A DNA stretch of 64,000 bases from Sandaracinus amylolyticus (lineage in GTDB: Bacteria; Myxococcota_A; Polyangia; Polyangiales; Sandaracinaceae). This document shows positions 1-8,979 of the stretch, one piece after another; within the stretch, counting starts at the first letter, position 1; each line of letters begins with the position of its first letter. The stretch covers positions 3,968,001 through 4,032,000 of the forward strand of contig NZ_CP070225.1 in NCBI RefSeq assembly GCF_021631985.1, written 5' to 3'. The translations under genes were made by a program, and so were the position numbers. Under the pieces are notes generated by a model that saw only the letters and a program-made list of their open reading frames with translations, was not told the origin of the DNA and did not search any database.

Positions 1-1
1 C

Positions 2-88
2 CGTGGCGGCACCCACGCGCTGCGCATCGAGATCGACGCCGAGGACCCGAATCGTCGCTGGCTCTGCTTCGACGCGATTTCGCGCTGA
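2..88 (+). CDS. C-terminal end of an unidentified protein (partial)
   Basis: An open frame enters from the left edge and ends at a TGA at 86-88. The last 28 residues end in the sequence NRRWLCFDAISR. The mixed acidic, aromatic and aliphatic composition looks like a real protein tail rather than the Arg/Ala-rich noise typical of antisense frames here. It is the only plus-strand host gene before 17,025. The family cannot be told from this fragment. Positions 89-194 after it show no gene. Confidence 0.4.
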   Translation, partial: RGGTHALRIEIDAEDPNRRWLCFDAISR

Positions 89-194
89 CCTACGCGCGCG
101 GTGCACGTCGCGTGGGTGGCACGAGAGCACGGTGCCCGCGCGCGACGCGATCGACGTCGCGTTCCGCATCGCGGGCACCGTCGTGCGACGTGGA

Positions 195-1442
195 TCAGAA
201 CAGGATCGGATCGGTCGAGACCTCACCCGGATCTTCGACGAGCCAGGTGAACGAGTCGATCAGCGTGAGCGAGTCGAGATCGGGATCGCCCGCGTCCCAG
301 ATGGCGAAGCGCAGCGTGATGATCGATCCGCCCTCGACCGGCACCTGCGTGCGCAGCCAGCCCGTCGACGCGCCGACCGGGCCGGCGTTCCCCGGGATCC
401 CAAGGAACGGCGGCTGAACCCCGCACTCCGCGCTGTCGTCGTAGCTCGTGCTCGCGAGCGGTCCGGTGCCGAGGTCGCACGCGAAGTTGCGTCCACCGAA
501 GTTCCCCGGCGAGCACGCGCGGAGCAGCGAGTTGTTGACGCTGACCTTGTTGCCCGCGGTGTCGAACACGATGTTGCCGTCGCTCGAGCCCTCGGGGCGC
601 GGCTCCATCAGCACGACGAAGAAGTCGTTGTACTCGGAGCAGATGAAGTCCGGGTACTCGTACGTGAAGAAGTTGGACTCGAACTGCAGGCCCGCCGCGT
701 TCGACGGAACCCGCACCCGCACCTCGAGCGCGATCGGATCGTAGACGTCGCCGGCCACGACGCCGGGGCACGCCGGCGACCGTCGATCGAGCCCCGCGGG
801 CCACGCGCCCTGCGGCTCGTCGGTGTAGACGTCGCAGCCCGTCGTGAAGCCCGGCTGACCGGGCGCGCGCGCCGCGCCCGACGAGAGCCCGAGCATCGTC
901 CCGCCGCCGCGGGCCGAGAGCGCGCCGAACTGCGGCATCATCGCGTGCTGATCGGGGTCGGCGGGAGCGCCGCTGCCGTCGGCGCGGGTCCAGCGCGCCG
1001 AGAGCACGCCCCACTCGCGCGTCGTCTCCGTGGTGAAGCGGCAGAGGCCGACCGCGCGCGCGCCGTCGCTCGGATCGTCGGACGCGAGCGCGAGCCCGAC
1101 GTCGCACGCCTCGGCGGTGGTCGCGACTCCGTCGCGGCAGTCCTCGTCGACCGAGTTGCCGGGATCGTCGAACGCGCCCGGGTTGATCTGCGGCGAGCAG
1201 TCGTAGCAATCGCCCATCGCCTCGGTCCAACCGTCGCCGTCGACGTCGTCGTCGCGCGTGCCCTCGTAGCAGCCCGCATCGACGCGCGGGCGCGGGTCAC
1301 CCCCGTCGACGCCGGGCGGGAGGACGACGCCACCGTCGCTGTCTCCGCGCGGAGGACGCGTGCCTGGATCGCGGTCGGTGCAACCCGCTGCGGTCACGAG
1401 CATCGCGACCGTCAGAACCCCACTGCAAGACAACTGGCGCAT
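195..1442 (-). CDS. choice-of-anchor L lipoprotein with MopE-type metal-binding motif
   Basis: A 415-residue exported lipoprotein. The N-terminus MRQLSCSGVLTVAMLVTAAGC is a signal peptide with a lipobox cysteine. An Asp/Gly-rich linker follows, then a Cys/Asp-rich repeat (DDDVDGDGWTEAMGDCYDCS, then NPGAFDDPGNSVDEDCRDG) of the MopE putative metal-binding type common in myxobacteria. The remainder resembles choice-of-anchor L surface domains (EACDVGLAL, then FESNFFTYEYPDF, ending LTLIDSFTWLVEDPGE). The ATG at 1442 is preferred over an upstream in-frame ATG (1457) because GGAGGG precedes it and the signal peptide then begins at residue 1. It is a tandem paralogue of the next gene. The family assignment comes from recalled motifs; its role on the cell surface is unknown. 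Confidence 0.8.
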   Translation of the reverse strand: MRQLSCSGVLTVAMLVTAAGCTDRDPGTRPPRGDSDGGVVLPPGVDGGDPRPRVDAGCYEGTRDDDVDGDGWTEAMGDCYDCSPQINPGAFDDPGNSVDEDCRDGVATTAEACDVGLALASDDPSDGARAVGLCRFTTETTREWGVLSARWTRADGSGAPADPDQHAMMPQFGALSARGGGTMLGLSSGAARAPGQPGFTTGCDVYTDEPQGAWPAGLDRRSPACPGVVAGDVYDPIALEVRVRVPSNAAGLQFESNFFTYEYPDFICSEYNDFFVVLMEPRPEGSSDGNIVFDTAGNKVSVNNSLLRACSPGNFGGRNFACDLGTGPLASTSYDDSAECGVQPPFLGIPGNAGPVGASTGWLRTQVPVEGGSIITLRFAIWDAGDPDLDSLTLIDSFTWLVEDPGEVSTDPILF

Positions 1443-1517
1443 GGTGAAGCCCTCCACCCCGCACGAGACTCTACTCGTGCGTGCAAGCCCCCCGAGGCCC
1501 GTCCCGTGAGAGACCGA

Positions 1518-2723
1518 TCAGAACAGAACGGGATCGGTCGACGCCTCACCGGGATCTTCGACGAGCCACGTGAACGAGTCGATCAACGTGAGCGAGTCGA
1601 GATCGGGATCGCCCGCGTCCCAGATGGCGAAGCGCAGCGTGATGATCGATCCACCCTCGACCTGCACCTGGGTGCGCAGCCACCCCGTCGACGCGCCGAT
1701 CGGTCCGCGCGGCGGCACCGGCAGGTCGGGGTTCTGCCCGCAGTCCGCGGAGTCGTCGTAGCTCGTGTCGGCGAGCGACTCGGTGCCGAGGTCGCACGCG
1801 AAGGTGCGTCCTCCGTGCGTGCCCGGCGTGCATGCGCGCAGCAGCGTGCTGTTGACGCTGACCTTGTTGCCCGCGGCGTCGAAGACGATGTTGCCGTCGC
1901 GCGAGCCCCCGGGGCGCGGCTCCATCAGCACGACGAAGAAGTCGTTGTACTCGGAGCAGATGTAATACGGGTACTCGTACGTGAAGAAGTTGGACTCGAA
2001 CTGCAGGCCCGCTGCGTTCGTCGGAACGCGCAGCCGCACCTCGAGCGCGATCGGATCGTAGACGTCGCCCCCGGTCACGCCGGGGCACGCGGGCGACGTG
2101 CGCTCGAGGCCCGCGGGCCACGCGCCGCCCTGATCGAGCCCGTACTCGTCGCACCCCGAGGTGAACCCCGGCTGACTCGGCGCGCGCGCCGCCCCCGACG
2201 AGAGCGCGAGCATCGTCCCGCCGCCGCGCGCCGTGAGCACACCGAACTGCGGCATCAGCCCGTGCTGCCGCGGATCGAGCGGCGTCCCGGTGCCGTCGGC
2301 GCGGGTCCAGCGCGCGGAGAGCACGCCCCACTCGCGCGTGGTCTCGGTCGTGAAGTGGCAGAGCCCGACCGCACGCGCGCCGTCGCTCGCATCCTCCGAC
2401 GCGAGCGCGAGGCCCACGTCGCAGGCCTCGGCGGTGGTGGCGACTCCGTCGCGGCAGTCCTCGTCGACCGCGTTGCCCGGATCGTCGAACGCGCCTGGAT
2501 TGACCCGGGGCAAGCAGTCGTCGCAGTCGCCCATCGCCTCGGTCCAACCGTCGCGATCGGCGTCGTCGTCGGGTGAGCCCTCGTGGCAGCCCGCATCCAC
2601 GCGCGGGCGCGGGTCGCCGCCGTCGACGTCGCTGCGTGTGCCTGGATCAGTACAGCCCGCCAGGCTCAGGAGGATGGCGACCGTCAGAGCCCCACGCCGC
2701 GAGAACGGATCGACGACGCGCAT
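1518..2723 (-). CDS. choice-of-anchor L lipoprotein, tandem paralogue
   Basis: A 401-residue protein with the same layout as its neighbour at 195-1442: signal peptide and lipobox (GALTVAILLSLAGC), Asp-rich linker, MopE-type Cys/Asp repeat, then the choice-of-anchor L body. Long stretches are identical between the two, including VGLCxFTTETTREWGVLSAR and LQFESNFFTYEYP, which indicates a tandem duplication. They differ mainly in the linker and near DLPVPPRGPIGAS. The start at 2723 follows a GGAGG. The open frame reaches further upstream, but that part is Arg-rich and overlaps the next gene, so it is not counted. Confidence 0.8.
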   Translation of the reverse strand: MRVVDPFSRRGALTVAILLSLAGCTDPGTRSDVDGGDPRPRVDAGCHEGSPDDDADRDGWTEAMGDCDDCLPRVNPGAFDDPGNAVDEDCRDGVATTAEACDVGLALASEDASDGARAVGLCHFTTETTREWGVLSARWTRADGTGTPLDPRQHGLMPQFGVLTARGGGTMLALSSGAARAPSQPGFTSGCDEYGLDQGGAWPAGLERTSPACPGVTGGDVYDPIALEVRLRVPTNAAGLQFESNFFTYEYPYYICSEYNDFFVVLMEPRPGGSRDGNIVFDAAGNKVSVNSTLLRACTPGTHGGRTFACDLGTESLADTSYDDSADCGQNPDLPVPPRGPIGASTGWLRTQVQVEGGSIITLRFAIWDAGDPDLDSLTLIDSFTWLVEDPGEASTDPVLF

Positions 2724-2787
2724 GGTGAGACCTCCACCAGGAGACACTCTACTGATGCGCGCGCGCTCCGCCCGTGACCGCGAACGT

Positions 2788-4833
2788 TCATCGATCGAAG
2801 TAGCGGTCGCGATCGAAGTCGCGATAGGTGACCGCGTTCGTCTCGTAGCGGACCACGAAGAGCCCGCCGAGCACGACCACCACCGCGAGCCCGAGCGCCA
2901 TCGCACTGCGCGCCCAGCTCCGCACGAGCGGGCCGATCGCGCTCGTCCCGAACGCCTGCACCAGCGCAAAGGGCGCGAGCGAGAGCGCGAGCACCGCGGT
3001 GATCACGCGGCGGATGTCGGTCCAATTCGCCGCTTCCTTCGCCATCTCGGGGTCGAGCACGAAGTTGAGCGAATAGAACACCAGCACGAACACGAAGAGC
3101 GCGCCGCGCCAGAGATCGGGCGCGCGCCACAGGTCCGCGAGGAAGCGCCCCGCCGCGACGCAGAGGAAGGGCAGCAGCGGCGTCACGTACCAGCCGAACG
3201 TCCAGGTGCCGCTGCCGAGCGCGATCGCCGCGAGATAACAGATGAGCGGCACCGCGATCACCGCGACGTCGCGACGACCGCGCTTCGCGAGCCCCGCCAT
3301 CGTCGCGAGCCACAGGAAGAGCAGCCATCCGCGCCCGATCACGCTGTGGTTGATCAGCGGGCTGTCGAAGAAGCGCAGGAAGATGTTCCAGTGGACCGGG
3401 CGCCCGCCCTGGAGGCGCTGCGTGAAGAGGAACGCGTCCCAGTCGACCGCCGCGCCGAACACGAAGAGCAGGCTCGTCGTGAGCAGCGACGCGAGCAGCG
3501 TGATCCCGAAGTCGCGCGGACGACCCTCGCTCGCGACGAGGATCAGCAGCGCGAGCACGAACGCGATGCCGGTGACCTTCGCGAGCGGCGCGAGCCCGGC
3601 GAGCACCGCCGCGAGCACGAGCCACTTCGTCTGCCGCCGCTCGCGCCAGATCACGAATGCGAGCGCCATCCCGATGCCGAGCGGGGTGACGAGCGCCTCT
3701 TCCTTCACGACGCGCGTCTGCATCGCGATCCACGGCAGCGCGGCCCAGAGCAGCGCGCCGAGCCAGGGCGCCGGCCCGCGCGGCTCGAGGCGACGACCGA
3801 GCGCGACGATGAGCAGGATCGTGATCGCGGAGAGCAGGATCGGGACGAGCCGCGCGTGCGCGAGCGGCACCTCGAGGTGATCGCGCGCACCACCGAGATG
3901 CCCCGCGGCACCGACGAGCACGTGCAGCAGCGGCGGGTGCTCGAAGTAGGGCGTGACGACGTGGTAGTTGCGCTCGAAGTACTGGGGCCGCTCGATCTCG
4001 CCCTGCCCCGCCGCGAGATAGTCCTGCCACCACAACGTGAGCCCGCGCGTCGTTCCGTCTTCGAGCAGCGAGTAGCCGTTCCAGATCGCGAAACGCTCGT
4101 CGTCGTTCTCGCGGAAGTCCGGCATCACGTCGTAGTCGAAGAGCCGAAAACCGACACCCAGTGCCAGGATTCCCGCGGTCGCGAGCACGCCGATGCGCTG
4201 CGCGCGCACCGTGCCCACCGACGTCGCGATGCGCGCGCACTGCCCTCCCACGAGCAGCGCCGCGATTGCCGAGAGCACCCAGAGCCACACGCGGAGCGGT
4301 GGCCACGATCCCTCGAGCGGCACGAGCGCATCGCGCGGCACCGCCTCGAGCGTCGCGGGCGAGGTGCCCCACTGCAGCTCGAGCGCGTTCTGCGGTCGCA
4401 CCCGCGCCTGCCACTCGACGTCGACGCGATGCCATCCTTCGGGCACACGCGCGCCCTCCGCGTACGCGTGTCCGTCGACCTCGATGCGCGTCGTGTCGGG
4501 CGAGCGCACCGCGAGCACGCGACCGCCCGCGGGCACGTGGAGGCGCGCGCGGAGCGTCGCGTCGATCTGCGGCAGCGACGAGGGCATGCCGAAGCGCGCG
4601 TAGTCCCAGCGCTGGATGTAGCGCGCGAGCGCGCGCTGCTCGTTCGGGAAGACGACGCGATGCTCGGTGGAGCGCGCCATCTCGAGGCGCGCGCCGTCGT
4701 GCTCGACGTACCAGGACGCCGTCCACCCGTGCCGCGCGAACGCGTCCCCGAGCGACGCTCCGAAGAGCACGAGCGCAGCGCCCGCGAAGGCGGCGAGGAG
4801 CGCGCGGTTGCGCTCGTGAGGCGCGAGAGACAT
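2788..4833 (-). CDS. GT39-like membrane glycosyltransferase
   Basis: A large polytopic membrane protein (681 residues from the MSLAPHERN start; an alternative ATG lies at 4854). One N-terminal membrane segment is followed by a roughly 150-residue soluble stretch and then many hydrophobic helices. The loop DYDVMPDFRENDDERFAIWNG and the later YFEHPPLLHVLVG resemble the acidic first loop and HPPL-type motif of ArnT/PMT (GT39, GT-C fold) enzymes, which use polyprenyl-phosphate sugars. The upstream gene is a UDP-galactopyranose-mutase-like flavoprotein in the same orientation, so the pair may act on envelope polysaccharide. The acceptor is unknown; the GT-C fold is fairly sure, the substrate is not. 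Confidence 0.7.
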   Translation of the reverse strand: MSLAPHERNRALLAAFAGAALVLFGASLGDAFARHGWTASWYVEHDGARLEMARSTEHRVVFPNEQRALARYIQRWDYARFGMPSSLPQIDATLRARLHVPAGGRVLAVRSPDTTRIEVDGHAYAEGARVPEGWHRVDVEWQARVRPQNALELQWGTSPATLEAVPRDALVPLEGSWPPLRVWLWVLSAIAALLVGGQCARIATSVGTVRAQRIGVLATAGILALGVGFRLFDYDVMPDFRENDDERFAIWNGYSLLEDGTTRGLTLWWQDYLAAGQGEIERPQYFERNYHVVTPYFEHPPLLHVLVGAAGHLGGARDHLEVPLAHARLVPILLSAITILLIVALGRRLEPRGPAPWLGALLWAALPWIAMQTRVVKEEALVTPLGIGMALAFVIWRERRQTKWLVLAAVLAGLAPLAKVTGIAFVLALLILVASEGRPRDFGITLLASLLTTSLLFVFGAAVDWDAFLFTQRLQGGRPVHWNIFLRFFDSPLINHSVIGRGWLLFLWLATMAGLAKRGRRDVAVIAVPLICYLAAIALGSGTWTFGWYVTPLLPFLCVAAGRFLADLWRAPDLWRGALFVFVLVFYSLNFVLDPEMAKEAANWTDIRRVITAVLALSLAPFALVQAFGTSAIGPLVRSWARSAMALGLAVVVVLGGLFVVRYETNAVTYRDFDRDRYFDR

Positions 4834-4879
4834 CGAGCGGCCCGTGATTACCACCCGCCGGAGCGGGCGTCACGGCTCG

Positions 4880-6418
4880 TCAGCGCGCGGTCGCGCGCGG
4901 CACCGAGCGGCCGCCGCCCTCGATGAGCTGCTCTTCGCCGTGCGTGCCCGCCTCGATGTACTTCGCGTCCTGGTTCACGCGCCACGGATCGAAGCGCTTG
5001 CTCCCCGACACGATGTTCTCGACGGTCAGCATCGCCGTCATCATCGAGTGGTCCTGGTTGTTGTAGCGGTGCATCCCGTTGCGACCCACGAGGTGCAGCC
5101 CGGGATGCTCGCGCTCGACCACGTCGCGCACGGTCTCGACGTGCCGCGCGTACGCCTCGTCGTAGACGGGATAGGCCTTGGGCTGACGCACGACGCATCC
5201 GTCGAACACGTCCGCCGCCTTGCCGAGCCCGAGGTGCTCGAGCTCCTTCTTCGCGAGCGCGATCAGATCCTCGTCCTTCGAGGTCCAGAGCCCGTCGCCC
5301 TCGAAGCAGAAGTACTCGAGGCCGTAACACGCGGTGCTCGCGTCGGGCACCATCTCGGGCGACCAGCTCTTGAAGTTCTGGATGCGCCCGACCTGCACGT
5401 CGCGCTCCTGGATGTAGATCCAGTTGTCGTCGAACGCGTCGCGCTCCTTGATCATCAGCGCGACGGTGAGGAAGTCGCGGTACTTGAGCGAGCCCGCGGC
5501 CTCGCGCAGCGCGGGCTGCGGCGCGGGATCGAGCGACGCCACCACGTCCTTGATCGCCGCGCTCGAGATCACGTTCGGCGCGCTCACCTCGTGGCGCGTG
5601 CCGTCCTGATCGTAGGTGACGATCCAGCGCGCACCGTCGCGGCGCATCGAGACGACGCGCGCGCCCATGCGCACGTCGCCGCCCTGCGCCTGCACCTTGC
5701 GCGCGCACTCCTCCCAGAGCTGCCCCGGGCCCTTGCGCGGATAGCGGAACTCGTCGATCAGCGTGGTGTGCACCTGATCGCGACCGGTCGGCTTGCTCGC
5801 GGGCAGGCTCGACTTGATCGCCTCGATCACCGCGGTGCCGAGCGAGAGGCTCTTGATGCGCTGAGCGGCCCAGTCCGCTTTGATGTCGCGGCAGCTCATG
5901 CCCCACACCTTCTCGGTGTAGTGCTTGAAGAAGATCTCGTAGAGCCGACGCCCGAACTGATTGCGGACCCAGTCCTCGACGTTCTGCGGATCGTGGATCG
6001 GACGCAGCCGCGCGTGCGCGAACGAGAGCATGCACGCCGTGCTCTCGACCAGGCCGAGCTTCATCAGCGCTTCGACCGGCTTGAGCGGGTACGAGTAGAA
6101 CGTGCCGCGGTAGTAGATGCGCGACTTGCGCGGCCGCAGGAGCATGTCGTCGGGCAGCACGCGCGACCAGAAGTCCTCGACCTCGCGCGCCTTCGAGAAG
6201 AAGCGGTGCCCGCCGATGTCGAAGTGATAGCCCTTGTACTCGACGGTCCGCGAGATGCCGCCGACGTAGCGAGGGTCGGCCTCGAGCACGATCGGGTGCC
6301 AGCCCTTCTCGGCGAGCAGCAGCGCGGCGGTCAGCCCCGCGGGTCCCGCGCCCACCACGATCACGTCGCGATCCTGCGGCGGCGCGCCGTTCTCCCTCGG
6401 ACTCACGTTGGTCGACAA
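4880..6418 (-). CDS. FAD-dependent oxidoreductase, UDP-galactopyranose mutase-like
   Basis: A 512-residue flavoprotein. The N-terminus has the dinucleotide-binding motif DVIVVGAGPAGLTAALLLAE with the second acidic site VLEADPRYVGG. IGGHRFFSK follows, a stretch seen in UDP-galactopyranose mutase and the related protoporphyrinogen-oxidase-like superfamily. Near the C-terminus, GLHLVGRNGMHRYNNQDHSM resembles the FAD-binding end of that family. Members isomerise or oxidise nucleotide sugars for cell-surface glycans. It lies just upstream of, and is probably cotranscribed with, the GT39-like gene (46-bp gap). The exact reaction is uncertain because the protein is longer than typical UGM and could be another sugar-acting flavoenzyme. 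Confidence 0.75.
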   Translation of the reverse strand: MSTNVSPRENGAPPQDRDVIVVGAGPAGLTAALLLAEKGWHPIVLEADPRYVGGISRTVEYKGYHFDIGGHRFFSKAREVEDFWSRVLPDDMLLRPRKSRIYYRGTFYSYPLKPVEALMKLGLVESTACMLSFAHARLRPIHDPQNVEDWVRNQFGRRLYEIFFKHYTEKVWGMSCRDIKADWAAQRIKSLSLGTAVIEAIKSSLPASKPTGRDQVHTTLIDEFRYPRKGPGQLWEECARKVQAQGGDVRMGARVVSMRRDGARWIVTYDQDGTRHEVSAPNVISSAAIKDVVASLDPAPQPALREAAGSLKYRDFLTVALMIKERDAFDDNWIYIQERDVQVGRIQNFKSWSPEMVPDASTACYGLEYFCFEGDGLWTSKDEDLIALAKKELEHLGLGKAADVFDGCVVRQPKAYPVYDEAYARHVETVRDVVEREHPGLHLVGRNGMHRYNNQDHSMMTAMLTVENIVSGSKRFDPWRVNQDAKYIEAGTHGEEQLIEGGGRSVPRATAR

Positions 6419-6594
6419 CCTCTCTCCGGGCCCGAAAACCAGGCGCGCGAGACCCTAGCACGGGGTCGCGCCGGGATCTCCAGCGAGAGGCCGGCGATTC
6501 GACGGGGCTGGCCGTGCATGGCGAGCAAGTGGGTGGGGACCCACGCGCAGCTCGAGGGGTCGAGAGGGGAGGCGCGCAGCCTCCCCCGGGAAAC

Positions 6595-7629
6595 TCAGCC
6601 GCCGGGGATCTCTTGCATCTCGCTCGCGGCAGCAGCCGCGGCGCGACGCGCACGGCGGCGCTCGCGACGACGCGCTTCTTCGCGGTCCGCGCGACGACGT
6701 GTACGTGCTCGCTCGGCGCGACGCGACGAGTCCGCGGCGCGCATCTGCGCGAGCTCCTCGGCGCTCGGACGCGCGACCCACGCGTGCCACGGCGCGTCGT
6801 CGACGCAGCGCGGTCGATCGCTCGCGGGGCAGTAGATGCGCACGTGGAAGTGATCCTCGTGGCGCCCGCCGCGGCTCGGTTGATCGAGGATCGCGGCCGC
6901 GCGATCGATGAGCTCCTGCGGCGCGCCGATGCTCGCGGCGTGGTCGAGCAGGCGCTGCTTGAGCCAGCGCGCGACGAACATGTACTGCACCGGCGCGTCG
7001 TCCTGGCCGACCATCGCGGCCACGAGCGCCCAGTTCCGCGCGTCGTCGAAGCGCCAGTCGGGGTTCGCGCGCGTCGTGCCGTCCGGGCGGAAGTCGACGA
7101 AGCGATCGTGATAGACGAGCTGCCCCGAGGTGTCGACGACGTAGAAGCCGACGTCGACGTCGCGACCGCTGCGGTGCGAGCGATGCGGGCGGAAGCGACC
7201 GCCGCGACGACGCGAGAGATCCCCGACGGTGAGACGCGAGCCGGGGAACTGCGACGCGACCGTGGCCGCGGAGCGCTCGAGCAGCGTCACGAGCTCGTCG
7301 GTCCCGTGGTGCTGATCCCCGTTCGGATGCTTGAGCCGCACGTGCTCGGACTCGACGATCTCGCGACCCCCGAGCAGACGTCCGGTGTTGTGGCGCCCCA
7401 CCGAGACGCTCCCCTCGACGGGCAGCGCGGCCGCGCGGGGGCGCTCCTCGCGACGCACGCGACGCGAGACGTCTCCGGCGCGCGCGATGCGACCATCGTC
7501 TCGAGCCGCGCCATCGCTGGCGAGTGGATCGCGCTCCTGCGCGCCGGCGTCACCGCCGGCAGCGAGCGTGGTCGCGAGGACGACGAGCGCCGCCGAGGCA
7601 GCGCACGCGATGCGGGACGGCCATCGCAC
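6595..7629 (-). CDS. MepA-type penicillin-insensitive murein endopeptidase (M74)
   Basis: An exported zinc peptidase predicted to cut D-Ala-mDAP cross-links in peptidoglycan. It has a signal-like N-terminus (VRWPSRIACAASAALVVLAT) and the LAS-family zinc motifs HRSHRSGRDVDVGFY and GGRHEDHFHVRI, matching MepA. The last 45 residues are a very Arg/Ala-rich basic tail that MepA lacks. The start is uncertain: a GTG at 7629 puts the signal peptide first, while an ATG at 7689 adds 20 residues and would overlap a palindromic repeat. It is downstream of, and in the same orientation as, an acyl-CoA dehydrogenase gene. The intervening space holds three palindromes. Confidence 0.8.
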   Translation of the reverse strand: MRWPSRIACAASAALVVLATTLAAGGDAGAQERDPLASDGAARDDGRIARAGDVSRRVRREERPRAAALPVEGSVSVGRHNTGRLLGGREIVESEHVRLKHPNGDQHHGTDELVTLLERSAATVASQFPGSRLTVGDLSRRRGGRFRPHRSHRSGRDVDVGFYVVDTSGQLVYHDRFVDFRPDGTTRANPDWRFDDARNWALVAAMVGQDDAPVQYMFVARWLKQRLLDHAASIGAPQELIDRAAAILDQPSRGGRHEDHFHVRIYCPASDRPRCVDDAPWHAWVARPSAEELAQMRAADSSRRAERARTRRRADREEARRRERRRARRAAAAAASEMQEIPGG

Positions 7630-7672
7630 GGCGGAGACGATAGCCCACGCGCACCGCCCATACAACGATGCC

Positions 7673-7780
7673 GTTGGAGCTCCAACCATCTCGCCGCACC
7701 TACATCGGCGACACGCGGCGCATCACATCGTTGGAGCTCCAACGATCTCGGAGGCCCCGATCGTTGGACCTCCAACGATC
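7673..7780. repeat. three related palindromes built on GTTGGAGCTCCAAC
   Basis: The perfect palindrome GTTGGAGCTCCAAC occurs at 7673-7686 and again at 7730-7743, where flanking ATC/GAT extends it to a 20-bp palindrome (7727-7746). A third copy, GTTGGACCTCCAAC, lies at 7763-7776 and is extended by GATC arms (7759-7780). The copies are 57 and 33 bp apart. They fill the gap between the acyl-CoA dehydrogenase stop codon and the murein endopeptidase gene, so they could be operator sites or transcript-end hairpins. Confidence 0.75.
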
Positions 7781-7787
7781 TCGAGCG

Positions 7788-8924
7788 TCAGCCGATCGCG
7801 CCGCGCGAGATCACGATGCGCTGCACCTCGCTCGTGCCCTCGTAGATGCGGGTGACGCGGACGTCGCGATAGTGACGCTCGACGTCGTACTCCTTCACGT
7901 AGCCGTAGCCGCCGTGGATCTGCAGCGCGCGATCGCAGACGCGCCACGCGGCCTCGCTCGACCACAGCTTCGCCATCGCGGCCTGCTGCGAGAACACGTC
8001 GCCCTTCTCCTTGAGCCACGCGGCGCGCAGCGTGAGCAGGCGCGCTGCGTCGAGGTCGGTGCGCGCGTCCGCGATCATCCACTGGATCGCCTGCTTGTCC
8101 GCGATGGGCGCGCCGAACGCCTTGCGCTCCTTCGCGTACGCGATGCCCTTCTCGAGCGCGGCCTCGCCGATGCCGAGCGCCTGCGACGCGATGCCGATGC
8201 GCCCGCCGTCGAGCGCCATCATCGCGATCTTGAAGCCGCCGTTCTCCTGGCCGAGCAGCGCGCTCGCGGGGATGCGGCAGCGATCGAAGTGCAGCGCGGT
8301 CGTGCTCGATCCGCGCAGGCCCATCTTGTCCTCGTGGTGACCGACCGAGAGCCCCGGCGTGTCCTTCTCGACGAGGAACGCGCTGATGCCCTTGGTGCCC
8401 GGGCCGCCGGTGCGCGCCCACACCACGAACACGCCCGCGAAGTCGCCGCTCGTGATCCACTGCTTCGATCCGTCGAGCACCCACTCGTCGCCATCGCGAC
8501 GCGCGGTCGTGCGCATCGCGCCGGGATCGCTGCCCGCCTCGGGCTCCGAGAGCGCGAACGATCCCGCGACCAGCGTTCCGTCGCAGAGGCGCGGCACGTA
8601 CGTCGTGCGCTGCGCGTCGGTGCCGAACGTCGCGATCACCTCGGCGACCATGTTGCTCACGGCCATCGTCACCGCCGTCGACGCGCACGCCTTCGCGACC
8701 TCGGTCATCGCGAGCGAGTACGCGACGACGCCCGCGCCCGCGCCGCCGAGCGCCTCGGGCACGTTCACGCCGAGCAGACCGATGTCGGCGAGACCGGCGA
8801 GCACCGCGCGCGGGATGTGCGCGTCGCGATCGATCTCGCGGGCGCGCGGCGCGATCGCGCGCGTCGCGTACTCACGGGCGGTCTCCTGCACCAGGCGCTG
8901 CGTCTCTTCGAGCTGGAACTCCAT
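7788..8924 (-). CDS. acyl-CoA dehydrogenase
   Basis: A 378-residue flavoenzyme that oxidises acyl-CoA to trans-2-enoyl-CoA. It is full length for the family and has the usual order of features: an N-terminal helical domain, the FAD/substrate motif SFALSEPEAGSD, the middle beta domain (GSKQWITSGDFAG), and the C-terminal helical domain with the flavin-contacting segment ALQIHGGYGY. The catalytic base is the Glu in RIYEGTSEVQRI (about residue 362), as in short-chain acyl-CoA dehydrogenases. It is similar to a second copy at 12,630-13,772. Substrate chain length cannot be read from the sequence. Confidence 0.93.
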   Translation of the reverse strand: MEFQLEETQRLVQETAREYATRAIAPRAREIDRDAHIPRAVLAGLADIGLLGVNVPEALGGAGAGVVAYSLAMTEVAKACASTAVTMAVSNMVAEVIATFGTDAQRTTYVPRLCDGTLVAGSFALSEPEAGSDPGAMRTTARRDGDEWVLDGSKQWITSGDFAGVFVVWARTGGPGTKGISAFLVEKDTPGLSVGHHEDKMGLRGSSTTALHFDRCRIPASALLGQENGGFKIAMMALDGGRIGIASQALGIGEAALEKGIAYAKERKAFGAPIADKQAIQWMIADARTDLDAARLLTLRAAWLKEKGDVFSQQAAMAKLWSSEAAWRVCDRALQIHGGYGYVKEYDVERHYRDVRVTRIYEGTSEVQRIVISRGAIG

Positions 8925-8979
8925 GATGCGCGAGCACTACCACGGGCTCCCGGCGACGGTGCGTGGAGTTCGTCACGGG

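Noticed and set aside
3-2576. A plus-strand open frame of 857 codons across the two lipoprotein genes.
   Set aside because: It is antisense to two lipoproteins with signal peptides and known motifs, and its product is an Arg/Ala/His-rich low-complexity string typical of high-GC shadow frames.
2233-4926. A plus-strand open frame of 897 codons over the glycosyltransferase gene.
   Set aside because: Antisense to a convincing membrane protein; composition is Arg/Glu-rich without any domain or start signal.
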